NCBI GenBank assembly: GCA_947493575.1 | Contig: CANLRQ010000014.1 | Span: 1-64,000, forward strand | Direction: 5' to 3' | Length of the DNA: 64,000 nt | From: an uncultured Marinomonas sp. | GTDB taxonomy: Bacteria > Pseudomonadota > Gammaproteobacteria > Pseudomonadales > Marinomonadaceae | Part shown: in pieces, positions 35,908 through 44,628 of the stretch | Layout of the letters: every line of letters begins with the position of its first letter | How positions within the stretch are numbered: the first letter of the stretch is position 1 | The notes under the pieces: model-generated | The model's database searches: none | The model's input: only the letters and a program-made list of their open reading frames with translations | What the model was told of the DNA's origin: nothing | Made by a program: the position numbers and the translations under genes

Positions 35908-38172
35908 ATGACCCCAGTAAATATTATTATCCCCGTCTACAGAGGATTAAAGGATGTACAAGACTGCTTAGAAAGCGTTTATAAGTCAACTTACAAAACA
36001 CCATATGAGATCATTGTGTTAGATGATTGCTCTCCAGAACCAGCAGTCAGCACATATTTAAAAGAAGAAGCAGAAAAAAATAAGTTTACACTTCTTATTA
36101 ATGAAGAAAACCTAGGATTCGTTGCTACAGTCAATAGAGGGATGCAGCTAAATCCAGAGCGGGATGTTCTCTTGCTTAATAGTGACACAGTGGTTGCTAA
36201 TAACTGGCTCGATAGGCTAATTGATTGTGCTTACTCAGAAAACAATGTCGGAACAGTTACCCCTTTTTCAAATAATGCAACTATCTGCAGTTATCCCAAT
36301 TTCTGTCAAGATAATGAGTTTCCTAAAAATTACACTGTTGCAGAGTTAGATAAACTGTTTTCCAGCTGCAACTCAGGCGAAAGCGTTGACATTCCTACTG
36401 GTATTGGGTTTTGCATGTACATTAGACGCGCATGTTTAGACACAGTTGGTTATTTTGATGTGGAGACTTTTGGCAAGGGATATGGCGAAGAAAATGATTT
36501 TTGCCAGCGTACTATCCAAGCTGGCTGGACGAATAAGTTTGCCCTAGACACCTTTGTGCTTCACACTGGCAATGTAAGTTTTGGCGATGAACACAACGAA
36601 TTAAAGCATTCAGCTTTAGGGAAGATTATCGCACGACATCCAACCTACGAACAACAAGTCCATCAACATATAGCCAATGATCCGGCAAAGCCTTTTAGAG
36701 AAAGAGTATGGCTTGCGAGTCTACGCTATAGCCAAAAGCCTATCATATTACATGTTTCCCATAATAGAGGCGGCGGAACCCTTAGATTCTTAGAAGAACT
36801 CAGTGACGAATTGAGCTCTCAAGCTGTATCTTTAACACTTACTCCAAGCAGTAGCAGACCTAACCACCTCGTATTATCACAAGTAAAAACTCATGCGGCA
36901 GCACTAACTCCCGAAGAAAAAGACTATTGCTTATTTTTTCATATAGAAGAAGATAAGCAAGCTTTAATAGATATGTTAAACACGTTACCTCTGTGCAACT
37001 TACACTTCCATCATTTAATCGGTTTTCCTGATTGGATTAAGGTTTTAGGAGAATATCTATCTTTACCTTGGAACGTATCTATTCATGACTATTATATGGT
37101 TTGCCCACAAATATCCCTAACAAACCAAACTGATGCCTATTGTGGAGAGAAAGGCATTGAATCATGCAATGAATGCCTGAAACACAACCCGACGGAAAAC
37201 AATGTAGACATAACAACTTGGCGCAATTCTTTTAGCTCTTTCTTGAATGGAGCTAATATATGCTTCGCACCAAGCGAAGACTGTCGCACTCGCTTTGCAA
37301 CTTACTTCCCTAAAGCAAATTGCATAACCGTGTATCATCAACAAGGAAACTATACAGGCAACGCATTTAAGCAAGCTTCCAATCACACAAAACACACTCA
37401 AGAAGACAAAACCCTTAATGTTTTAGTTATTGGCGCATTAAGTAAAATTAAAGGTGCTGATTTATTAGAGTCGCTGGCTATACACTGCAAGAAACAAAGT
37501 CTAGATATTCAATTCACTTTGACCGGTTATGCCTATCGTAGTTTAGTCACTCTACCAGATAGCAATTTACACGTTGAAGGTACTTATAAAGAAAGTGAAT
37601 TAGTAGATTCTATAAAAGCAAAAATACAAACAGAAAAAATCGATGTAATTTGGTTTACCGCACTGTGGCCGGAGACATTTAGCTACACCCTCAGCTCCGC
37701 AATTGAGTCAGGAGTGCCTATTATTGCACCAGACATTGGGGCCTTCCCAGAACGACTCTTCAAAAGAGAACAAGCATGGATTCTTCCTTGGAATAGCAGC
37801 ATAGATGCTTTTGCTAATGCCTTTTCAAGCATAAAACAACATATTCACGGAGAGATCGATAACAACAATTTAACACACTATGAAAGCACTATCCCATGCG
37901 TTGATACATCCTATCAATACAAATCCGATTACCTGAAAAAAACTCAAGATATTAAGTTCACCTCAATTGACCAAAATTCGCAGAAAGAAATTCGCGAATG
38001 GACAGACGGAATTCTACTTACATTACAACCAAAACAATCACTAGAAAGTAAAGTACGTGTAGAGTTATTGAGCTTTCTATACAAGTTACGTGGAAGCAAG
38101 CTGTTGAGACCACTAATGAAGCTAATTCCACATACTTTTCAAAGAAAGATCAAAGAAAAACTCGTTCGATAA
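35908..38172 (+). CDS. Two-domain glycosyltransferase (GT2 plus GT4)
   Basis: A bifunctional glycosyltransferase of about 754 residues. The N-terminal GT2 domain (about 5-270) has VNIIIPVYRGLKDVQDCL, VLDDCSPEP, a DXD-like LLLNSDTVV near 95 and EENDFCQRTIQAGW near 195. The C-terminal domain (about 285-700) is GT-B/GT4-like: HVSHNRGGGTLRF, a cysteine-bearing insert, VLVIGALSKIKGADLL near 508 and the donor-site region FTALWPETFSYTLSSAIESG followed by PIIAPDIGAFPERL. The frame extends to a TTG at 35896; the ATG at 35908 has a weak GAG upstream, so the start is uncertain. Same operon as the preceding gene; probably adds two residues of the exported polysaccharide. Confidence 0.88.
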   Translation: MTPVNIIIPVYRGLKDVQDCLESVYKSTYKTPYEIIVLDDCSPEPAVSTYLKEEAEKNKFTLLINEENLGFVATVNRGMQLNPERDVLLLNSDTVVANNWLDRLIDCAYSENNVGTVTPFSNNATICSYPNFCQDNEFPKNYTVAELDKLFSSCNSGESVDIPTGIGFCMYIRRACLDTVGYFDVETFGKGYGEENDFCQRTIQAGWTNKFALDTFVLHTGNVSFGDEHNELKHSALGKIIARHPTYEQQVHQHIANDPAKPFRERVWLASLRYSQKPIILHVSHNRGGGTLRFLEELSDELSSQAVSLTLTPSSSRPNHLVLSQVKTHAAALTPEEKDYCLFFHIEEDKQALIDMLNTLPLCNLHFHHLIGFPDWIKVLGEYLSLPWNVSIHDYYMVCPQISLTNQTDAYCGEKGIESCNECLKHNPTENNVDITTWRNSFSSFLNGANICFAPSEDCRTRFATYFPKANCITVYHQQGNYTGNAFKQASNHTKHTQEDKTLNVLVIGALSKIKGADLLESLAIHCKKQSLDIQFTLTGYAYRSLVTLPDSNLHVEGTYKESELVDSIKAKIQTEKIDVIWFTALWPETFSYTLSSAIESGVPIIAPDIGAFPERLFKREQAWILPWNSSIDAFANAFSSIKQHIHGEIDNNNLTHYESTIPCVDTSYQYKSDYLKKTQDIKFTSIDQNSQKEIREWTDGILLTLQPKQSLESKVRVELLSFLYKLRGSKLLRPLMKLIPHTFQRKIKEKLVR

Positions 38173-38180
38173 AACTAAGA

Positions 38181-38218
38181 GGGTTAAGAGTCAACAAACA
38201 TAAAATGACTCTTAACTC
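38181..38218. terminator. Hairpin between convergent glycosyltransferase and Crp-like genes
   Basis: Arms GTTAAGAGTCA (38183-38193) and TGACTCTTAAC (38206-38216) form an 11-bp stem, extendable with one mismatch, with a 12-base loop. It lies between convergent stops and has no long T run. Terminator function is inferred from position. Confidence 0.6.
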
Positions 38219-38263
38219 AAAAATATGCCTTGTATGCACTCTAAAAGTCAAACAGATACAACT

Positions 38264-38959
38264 TTACTCTTTCGACTCAGCCAAATCTTGTAACATCTGT
38301 TGATCCAATATTATTAACCTAGAAGTACCATCTCTCTTAACTATTGACTTGGATTGTAACGTTTGAAAAACTCGAGTGACTGTTTCACGACTCAAATTCA
38401 ACATAATACCCAACTCTTGATGAGTCGGTGGGTTCAGAATAACTCCCTCTTCTTTATTTATTTTCTCCTGCTTCAATAACATCATCCATAACTGACCACA
38501 TACACGTCCAGTTGTGCTTGGTAAACCCAACAAAGCTCTTTGCGCTGAAAGTTGCCTCACCCTTCCAGCCATTCGAATAAACATTTTCTCCACAAGAGCA
38601 TAGTGCTCTTGCAATATCGATCTCATAGAGGAGGAAGGAACAATGACAATTTGTGACTTGGTTAAAGCTATAACGCTCTCTGGCTGCCCCTCTGCATCAA
38701 ATAAACCTAACTCCCCACAAAAATCACCTGGTTCCACAAAATACAAACCAACTTCTCTTCCATCTAATGTAAAATCAACCCCTTGTAACCGACCTTCAAA
38801 CAAAAAACACACACTGTCACTCTGTTGTCCACCATTAATGACAACGCCTCGGCGCCCCACACTTTTTAGCACAGAGTATGAAGCCAAAGAGTCTAAAGCA
38901 GTTTCTGACAAGCTGTTTAATATTTCAAAACGCTTTAACAGTTCTTTTGAAACCGCCAT
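38264..38959 (-). CDS. Crp/Fnr family transcription regulator
   Basis: A 231-residue regulator with a cyclic-nucleotide-binding fold (about 10-125), dimer helix (about 118-145) and winged helix (about 150-225). The recognition helix reads SRETVTRVFQTL (residues 190-201), keeping the R-E-x-x-x-R contacts by which E. coli CRP reads TGTGA. The nucleotide-binding cassette has GELGLF (82-87), but the arginine that holds the cyclic phosphate in CRP (R82) aligns with Glu94 in QPESV; the following Ser is kept. There are no N-terminal FNR-type cysteines. A GGGAGAG site precedes the ATG. It diverges from the FecR-cyclase operon. It may bind a different ligand or none. Confidence 0.88.
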   Translation of the reverse strand: MAVSKELLKRFEILNSLSETALDSLASYSVLKSVGRRGVVINGGQQSDSVCFLFEGRLQGVDFTLDGREVGLYFVEPGDFCGELGLFDAEGQPESVIALTKSQIVIVPSSSMRSILQEHYALVEKMFIRMAGRVRQLSAQRALLGLPSTTGRVCGQLWMMLLKQEKINKEEGVILNPPTHQELGIMLNLSRETVTRVFQTLQSKSIVKRDGTSRLIILDQQMLQDLAESKE

Positions 38960-39400
38960 TCACTCTCCCTGAAAATCACATATTTTTTCAACGAACTTCT
39001 CATGACCTACCTATAAAATAACAATCGAAAAACAACCAAAAACACTCATCACCAATACGAGCCGAAGAAACAAAACACAACAGACTTAAGAGATACTACT
39101 TTACTGCTATTCATTAATACGTTAAATCAAAATTAAGTCGTGAATTTATTAAATATCGTATAATACGCTAATTTTCTAAATGCTCTAAATATGAATCTTA
39201 ATATCGTGCAAATGATTCATCATTCTTTCATCTACAGGTGTGATTACAATCACTTCTTTTTACTTTAGAGAGGGTATTATTCACGCTATAAATTTTTTTA
39301 GTGTCTAAACTAAGTTGTTCATTTGTACAACGAAGTAATTTGGTGCAATCTCATAATGTTAATATGCACTATTCAACAATGCTCTTGAGGCCTTAAAGCA
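38960..39400. promoter_or_regulatory. Divergent promoter region of the Crp-like and FecR-cyclase genes
   Basis: This 441-bp AT-rich region holds the promoters of the regulator (leftward) and the FecR operon (rightward). It contains one Crp-type palindrome at 39239-39254 and a half-site AATCACA near 38976 close to the regulator's own start. No reading frame with support was seen. Confidence 0.6.
39239..39254. promoter_or_regulatory. Crp-type palindrome (one mismatch)
   Basis: TGTGATTACAATCACT matches TGTGA-N6-TCACA except the last base, about 147 bp upstream of the FecR-domain gene. It is almost the same as the site at 29127-29142 (TGTGATTCTAATCACT). Confidence 0.6.
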
Positions 39401-41128
39401 ATGAAAACCACGCGGGAAATATACAATTTTTGCACAAAGGTGCTTAAGCAGCAAAAATCGTTTCTTATTGTGGCTTTCACTGTATTTTATTCTTTAACCG
39501 CAACTGCAGTAACAAATGAAAACACTCCAGCAGGAAGTGTTTCTTTTGTAATAGGAAAGTCTTACCTTACGAATGCATCTTTAAACCGAAATAACATACG
39601 AATTACTAGTAATACACCTATATTTGAAGGTGATCAAATTACAACATCGTCTAGTGGCCATGTTCATATCCGTTTTATTGACAATGCTATGGTAAGCATT
39701 AGACCAAATAGTTCGATGAGCATTGAGCATTATCAATATGACTCCAGCTCACCAAAAGACTCTGTTATTAGATTTGAGCTATCTAAAGGTGTTGCGCGCT
39801 CTATTTCAGGTAAAGGAGCAAAAGCTGCTCGCGATAAATTTCGCCTCAATACCCCCATAGCAGCGATCGGAGTACGTGGAACAGACTTTGTTATTAGCGC
39901 TAAAGAAAATCTAATTCAAGCGGTAGTTAATGAAGGGGCTATTGTTGTTGCTCCTTTTTCAACCCATTGCTCAAGTAATGGTTTTGGTCCTTGTGAAACT
40001 AATTCGGTAGAACTGGACAGCATATCGAAACACTTAATTGAGTTTAACACCCAATCTAACAAACCAATTTTAATACCTCTAAGAAATAAGTTCATCCCTG
40101 AATTAATGCTCGAGCAAAAAGCTCAAAATACTAACAACATCCAAGATGCAGAATCCAAATCAAGCCTTTCAACAGAAAGCGATAAATCATCGTCTGACTC
40201 AAATGAAAACACAGATGATAAAGAACCCTCTCTAGATACGCCTCTTTCATCTAAAGAGGTATCAGATGAAGAAACAACCGATTCAAATATAGATAATGAA
40301 TCAGAACATGAGGCGGTTTCAAATAAATCTACTACAGATGAAGTCTCTACAGATGAAGTCTCTACAAATGAAGTCTCTACAAATGAAGTCTCTACAAGAA
40401 AAGAGCAAGCAGATAAACTAGATAACCAGAAGAACGATGAAGATAAACTCTCAAACATTCCTCAGTTTGAAAAAAACGATGGTATTAATAGCAAACTATC
40501 AGATCAAACAGAAAACGAAATAGAAGAATTACTTGAAGAAGCATCTTCTGTTGAACCAAAACCTGTTGAACCAAAACCTGATAATTTTGTACCTACTGAA
40601 CCTATCGCCTTAGATGAACTACAAACACGTCAATTAGTCTGGGGAAGATGGAATAATACAATAACTGAAGAAGATAGAATTATTACCTATAGAACCGATG
40701 CTGCCAATGGCCGAAGCGCTACTGTTGGTACAGACAAATATGTTCTTTACAGATCAGATAGCAATTCAATTACACAGACAACGGACTCAACACTTGGAGA
40801 CGTAAAGTTTGATTTAGTTGATGCCCAAGCAACTATTAACACCGCTAATGGAACAGAATTGGTTGAAGTAAAAGACGGCTGGCTTAATATTAACTTTTCA
40901 AAAAGCACATTTGACACTGGCTTATTATTAAACCATGACTCTACCTCAAACACATCACTTGAAGCGTCTGGCTCAATAAGTGATAAAGGCTTTTTTAACA
41001 GCAGAGAAACAGATACAAAGATAATAGGCGCAAGTGCATTAGATGGATCTGAAGCCAGTTATTTATTCTTTAAAGAAACGCAATCAGGAGAAATTGAAGG
41101 CGTAACATTTTGGGATAATAAACCCTAA
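39401..41128 (+). CDS. Secreted FecR-domain protein
   Basis: A 575-residue exported protein. A hydrophobic stretch (about 20-37, LIVAFTVFYSLTATAV) acts as signal peptide or anchor. Residues about 45-190 form a FecR domain (FEGDQITTSSSGHVHIRFID, LSKGVARSISGKG, TPIAAIGVRGTDFVI), as in periplasmic ligand-responsive proteins. A long Ser/Asp/Glu-rich linker (about 235-400) follows, including four TDEVS/TNEVS repeats encoded by 15-bp units. The C-terminal 170 residues look like a beta-rich domain of unknown function (LQTRQLVWGRWN ...). The stop overlaps the cyclase start (TAATG), so the two are translationally coupled and probably act together. Confidence 0.82.
   Translation: MKTTREIYNFCTKVLKQQKSFLIVAFTVFYSLTATAVTNENTPAGSVSFVIGKSYLTNASLNRNNIRITSNTPIFEGDQITTSSSGHVHIRFIDNAMVSIRPNSSMSIEHYQYDSSSPKDSVIRFELSKGVARSISGKGAKAARDKFRLNTPIAAIGVRGTDFVISAKENLIQAVVNEGAIVVAPFSTHCSSNGFGPCETNSVELDSISKHLIEFNTQSNKPILIPLRNKFIPELMLEQKAQNTNNIQDAESKSSLSTESDKSSSDSNENTDDKEPSLDTPLSSKEVSDEETTDSNIDNESEHEAVSNKSTTDEVSTDEVSTNEVSTNEVSTRKEQADKLDNQKNDEDKLSNIPQFEKNDGINSKLSDQTENEIEELLEEASSVEPKPVEPKPDNFVPTEPIALDELQTRQLVWGRWNNTITEEDRIITYRTDAANGRSATVGTDKYVLYRSDSNSITQTTDSTLGDVKFDLVDAQATINTANGTELVEVKDGWLNINFSKSTFDTGLLLNHDSTSNTSLEASGSISDKGFFNSRETDTKIIGASALDGSEASYLFFKETQSGEIEGVTFWDNKP
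40334..40393. repeat. Four 15-bp tandem repeats in the FecR-protein linker
   Basis: Four units of ACAGATGAAGTCTCT (third and fourth with one change) at 40334-40348, 40349-40363, 40364-40378 and 40379-40393 encode the T(D/N)EVS pentapeptides. They are in frame. Confidence 0.9.
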
Positions 41129-43155
41129 TGATGTTTACTAATTCTTCTTCACCCAAAGCCAATAAAAACAATGGCAATTACAGCAAAACATCATTGTTTG
41201 ACATACACCCGTTCGCAGTTAAGCTTGCTGCACTCGCTGTTGCAGCTATAACGACTATATTACTTGGCTCATTCTTCAGTGAATGGCGTTATTCTACCGA
41301 AGAGAAATTTGGTGCTTTAGGATGGTCTTTATTCCCTTCTAACGATATAGAAGAGAGAATAACTATTATCGCGATTGATGAACAAAGCCTATCCGAAATA
41401 GGGCCTTGGCCATGGCCAAGAGAAGTGCTTTCAGAGTTATCTAATAAACTAGAATCTGCTGGTGCCGCATTACAGTTGTACGATATTGTTTTACCTGAGG
41501 ATCGCGAAGGAGACTCTAACCTTATAACATCACTCTCCAAACACAACTCAGTGCTTGCACAAATCCCCATTCTAGATCAAAGCTCTGGAGTTAGAACTGG
41601 CGTTATGTCTGGAGAAATATTAGGGATGCGCTGCCAGCCACCAATACCAAGTACATCTAACTTTCTAGCGAATCACGCCGGTTATGCGAACATCCCAAAA
41701 GGTCATATAACACCTATAGTTGATTCTGATGGAATGATTCGTAAGCAACCTCCTTTAATATGTGTTCAAGGAGAGGTTTACCCTTCTTTATCTATACAAG
41801 CTTTGTTACAAAATTTGCCTATTAATCAAACAGATAAACCAATTCAAATATTAAAAGGAGAAGGGTTTCTCTCTGCCGAATGGAATATCCACTTCCCCTC
41901 TTATTTTGGCGCTAAAATACCTCTAGACAAAGATGGTAATGTTCGTATCTCTTACTCTCTTAGACCAGATGCCTTCCAAGTTGTTTCTGCTGCAGATGTG
42001 TTACTGGAGCGGGCACCTCTCACATTACTCGATGGCACTTGGGCTCTAATTGGAGCAACTGCCTTTGGTCTAGGTGATATTGTGCCTACGCCTCATTCTG
42101 GAGCAACGCCAGGTGTTGAAATTCAAGCAAGATTGTTAAGTAGCCTTCTCGATGGAAATACGCCATACACACCATCAAATAGTATGTTTTTATGGCTTAT
42201 TGAATGCCTTACTGCTTCAATGCTTTTAATATTTATTGCTTCTCGACGTAACCAGATATCAGCCATAGGACTTCCTGTTGCAGCTCTCTCTTTACCCGTA
42301 CTATCTCTTGTTGTTCACATACAGTTTCTTCAATCGAATATTTGGGTTGGGTGGCTAATTCCTGCAATTTTCACCTTATTGTCATCTAGCTTTCTAGCTT
42401 TAATCGAACACGCTCGAGTTCGTACGGAGAAACAAAGAGTTTTTGATAATTTAAACAGCTATCTTCCTGGAAAGGCGGCCCATAATATTGCGTTCAATCT
42501 GCCTAGTGGCGCCATTGAGGCCCATCGTTCAGAGCTTGTCTTAATGTGTGCAGATTTACGTAATTTTTCGTCTTATGAAGAGTCTAGACCCCCCGAAGAA
42601 GCTGCCGCTCTTCTACACTGTTTTTTCGTACAAGCATCAGAAATTATAGAGAAACACGGGGGGCAAGTTGAAGAATTTAAAGGTGACTCTGTACTATCAA
42701 GCTGGTCTTGTGATACAAACGAATCAGCCCTATTCGCCCTTAATGCCGCGAATGAATTACAAGAAATGATTTCCAGTGTCATCCCTCAAAGGCCTCCGGC
42801 AGGGCTAGAACCTATGGCATTAGGTATATCAATAGAGAAAGGACCAACTTTAGTTGGCTCTATTGGTCCATCACACCGAAGAAGCCATACAATTTTAGGT
42901 GACACGGTTACCATTACTCTTCGCATACAAGAAATGACACAAGAGTTGGCACAGCCTATTTTAATTGGTGAATGTGCAGCTAGAGCTCTCAGTAGCAAAG
43001 AACTTGAATCACAAGGTTCTTACCTACTAGATGGTTTAAAAACGCCACACATATTATTTGCCCCTAAACACATAAAAGAAGCAGAGGTTTACGAAACCCC
43101 TGAAATGAATTTAGACTCAAATTCTTTCCGCGTTATCACTGGAGGGAAATATTAA
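41128..43155 (+). CDS. CHASE2-domain class III nucleotide cyclase
   Basis: A membrane receptor cyclase of 675 residues. One N-terminal helix (about 30-50), an extracytoplasmic CHASE2 sensor (about 55-345: ITIIAIDEQSLSEIGPWPWP, LYDIVLPEDR), three helices (about 350-430) and a cytoplasmic class III cyclase domain (about 465-650). Both metal-binding aspartates are present (D476 in MCADLRNF, D520 in FKGDSV). The purine-selecting lysine position holds Glu516, as in guanylate cyclases, while the partner position is Thr588 (HTILGDT). The transition-state asparagine is Thr595; the arginine (R599) is kept. Activity and product (cAMP, cGMP or little) are therefore open. An in-frame ATG directly follows the first (41131). 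Confidence 0.85.
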   Translation: MMFTNSSSPKANKNNGNYSKTSLFDIHPFAVKLAALAVAAITTILLGSFFSEWRYSTEEKFGALGWSLFPSNDIEERITIIAIDEQSLSEIGPWPWPREVLSELSNKLESAGAALQLYDIVLPEDREGDSNLITSLSKHNSVLAQIPILDQSSGVRTGVMSGEILGMRCQPPIPSTSNFLANHAGYANIPKGHITPIVDSDGMIRKQPPLICVQGEVYPSLSIQALLQNLPINQTDKPIQILKGEGFLSAEWNIHFPSYFGAKIPLDKDGNVRISYSLRPDAFQVVSAADVLLERAPLTLLDGTWALIGATAFGLGDIVPTPHSGATPGVEIQARLLSSLLDGNTPYTPSNSMFLWLIECLTASMLLIFIASRRNQISAIGLPVAALSLPVLSLVVHIQFLQSNIWVGWLIPAIFTLLSSSFLALIEHARVRTEKQRVFDNLNSYLPGKAAHNIAFNLPSGAIEAHRSELVLMCADLRNFSSYEESRPPEEAAALLHCFFVQASEIIEKHGGQVEEFKGDSVLSSWSCDTNESALFALNAANELQEMISSVIPQRPPAGLEPMALGISIEKGPTLVGSIGPSHRRSHTILGDTVTITLRIQEMTQELAQPILIGECAARALSSKELESQGSYLLDGLKTPHILFAPKHIKEAEVYETPEMNLDSNSFRVITGGKY

Positions 43156-43266
43156 TTTCCTTTCATGCTAACTCATTCATTAGTCTATAAATAATTTCAC
43201 TATTTACACTTATTAGCTCATTTTTTTGTTTACCTAAGCCCCCTGGTTACGGGATAATTCATCCCT

Positions 43267-44625
43267 ATGCAGCAAACAAAATCATTCAAAGCAAAGTGTA
43301 TTTTTAAGTATTTCAGACTGTTACGTCCGATAGAAGCAGCTATTGCTACAATTCTATTTTCTACATACTCATTTGCAGAAACAGTAGAAAGCTGCCCACC
43401 TTTACCTATCTTACAAACAGAACCCTCTCCCGATGAATGGATAGTTTTACGCCAAGAGCTTGGCTCTAAAGTTACATTTTGCTTACAAGACTCGGCCTTT
43501 TTTGCACTTTATGGAGCGTCTTTACTCCATTCAGGCTTAATATCTCAAGCAATTGAAAATCTAGAAAGAGCTCTACTTCTCGATCCTATGAACGGAAGTG
43601 CAATGATTGATTATTCCTCTGCATTACACTCTTCTGGCGATTTAATTATAGCCATCCAATTAAACAACCAACTTCTTATGAGAGAGGACCTACCTAAGAA
43701 TATTCATAATTATTTATCTGAAAGAGGAGAAGAGTGGAAAAAATCAACGGTAAATTGGAGCAATAAACTGTCGATTTTAAGAGGCTATAATAACAATCTT
43801 AATAGCACCGCAGACTTAAAAGAGCTTACACTAACTCTAAGTAACCAGGACATCGTCATAGAGTTAGATGAAGACTCTCAACCCATAAAAGGTCACTATG
43901 ATAGCTTCGCAGTATCCACTAAACGCATATCATTACTTGAAGATGGATTCAGCCGTTTATCCTTTAATGTTGCCAGTCGCTCAAGCGACCTTTCTCGTGT
44001 TGACACTGACTCCCTAGGATTTTCATACGAAAGAGAGCACACATTAGAAGATGGGTCTTATATTTGGGATCTAGGGTCACTATATGTTTTTTATGGTGGC
44101 AAGGGACTCTACTCGTCCATTAGTGGAAGCATAACTCGCTATTGGAGAAACGATCTATGCTCACCTTATTTCTCTGGCGAAGAAAAGTTAATGTACTTTC
44201 CAAATCAAGTACAATATAACGAAATGTCTACTAGTTTATCTTGGGGAACTCTCTGTGGACTCAATCACGGCCTTATTGATGCATCATTTTCATTTAATCG
44301 AAACACCTCATTAAACAACCGACCAGGAGAAAATCGCTTCACCAAGGAACTCTCTTTAAAATGGCAAAAAGAGGTAGGAAAAGCAACATTATCATCGGAA
44401 ATTTCATACTCATCAACAAAAGATGAAGAAGGGTATAACACATTATTAAACAATAATGCTAAGCGCTACACCAAGACAACAAACGCAACGCTGCGTTTTC
44501 TTTACCCAATAAATAAGCACACCTCTTTACAATCTGGTTTATATTACCAATCACAAAAAAGCAATTTAGCACTCTTTAACACCAATGGGATGAGTGCAGA
44601 CTTAGGAATTCAGCTAAAGTTTTAG
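43267..44625 (+). CDS. TPR plus outer-membrane beta-barrel protein
   Basis: A 452-residue exported protein. A signal peptide ends near residue 37 (TYSFA). Residues about 70-150 hold one or two tetratricopeptide-like helices (AFFALYGASLLHSGLISQAIENLERALLLDPMN in plan). The remainder (about 170-452) alternates polar and aromatic residues in strand-length runs and ends in LGIQLKF with a C-terminal phenylalanine, the signature of a BAM-inserted barrel. This TPR-barrel plan resembles Slam/PgaA-type proteins, but I do not recognise a specific family. It lies 111 bp after the cyclase gene and probably belongs to the same transcription unit as FecR protein and cyclase. Confidence 0.75.
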   Translation: MQQTKSFKAKCIFKYFRLLRPIEAAIATILFSTYSFAETVESCPPLPILQTEPSPDEWIVLRQELGSKVTFCLQDSAFFALYGASLLHSGLISQAIENLERALLLDPMNGSAMIDYSSALHSSGDLIIAIQLNNQLLMREDLPKNIHNYLSERGEEWKKSTVNWSNKLSILRGYNNNLNSTADLKELTLTLSNQDIVIELDEDSQPIKGHYDSFAVSTKRISLLEDGFSRLSFNVASRSSDLSRVDTDSLGFSYEREHTLEDGSYIWDLGSLYVFYGGKGLYSSISGSITRYWRNDLCSPYFSGEEKLMYFPNQVQYNEMSTSLSWGTLCGLNHGLIDASFSFNRNTSLNNRPGENRFTKELSLKWQKEVGKATLSSEISYSSTKDEEGYNTLLNNNAKRYTKTTNATLRFLYPINKHTSLQSGLYYQSQKSNLALFNTNGMSADLGIQLKF

Positions 44626-44628
44626 AGA

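Noticed and set aside
38643..38972. 109-codon plus-strand frame opposite the Crp-like gene
   Set aside because: Antisense shadow; no ribosome-binding site or recognisable domain.
40123..40458. 111-codon minus-strand frame opposite the FecR-protein linker
   Set aside because: Ser-rich shadow of the repeated acidic linker codons.
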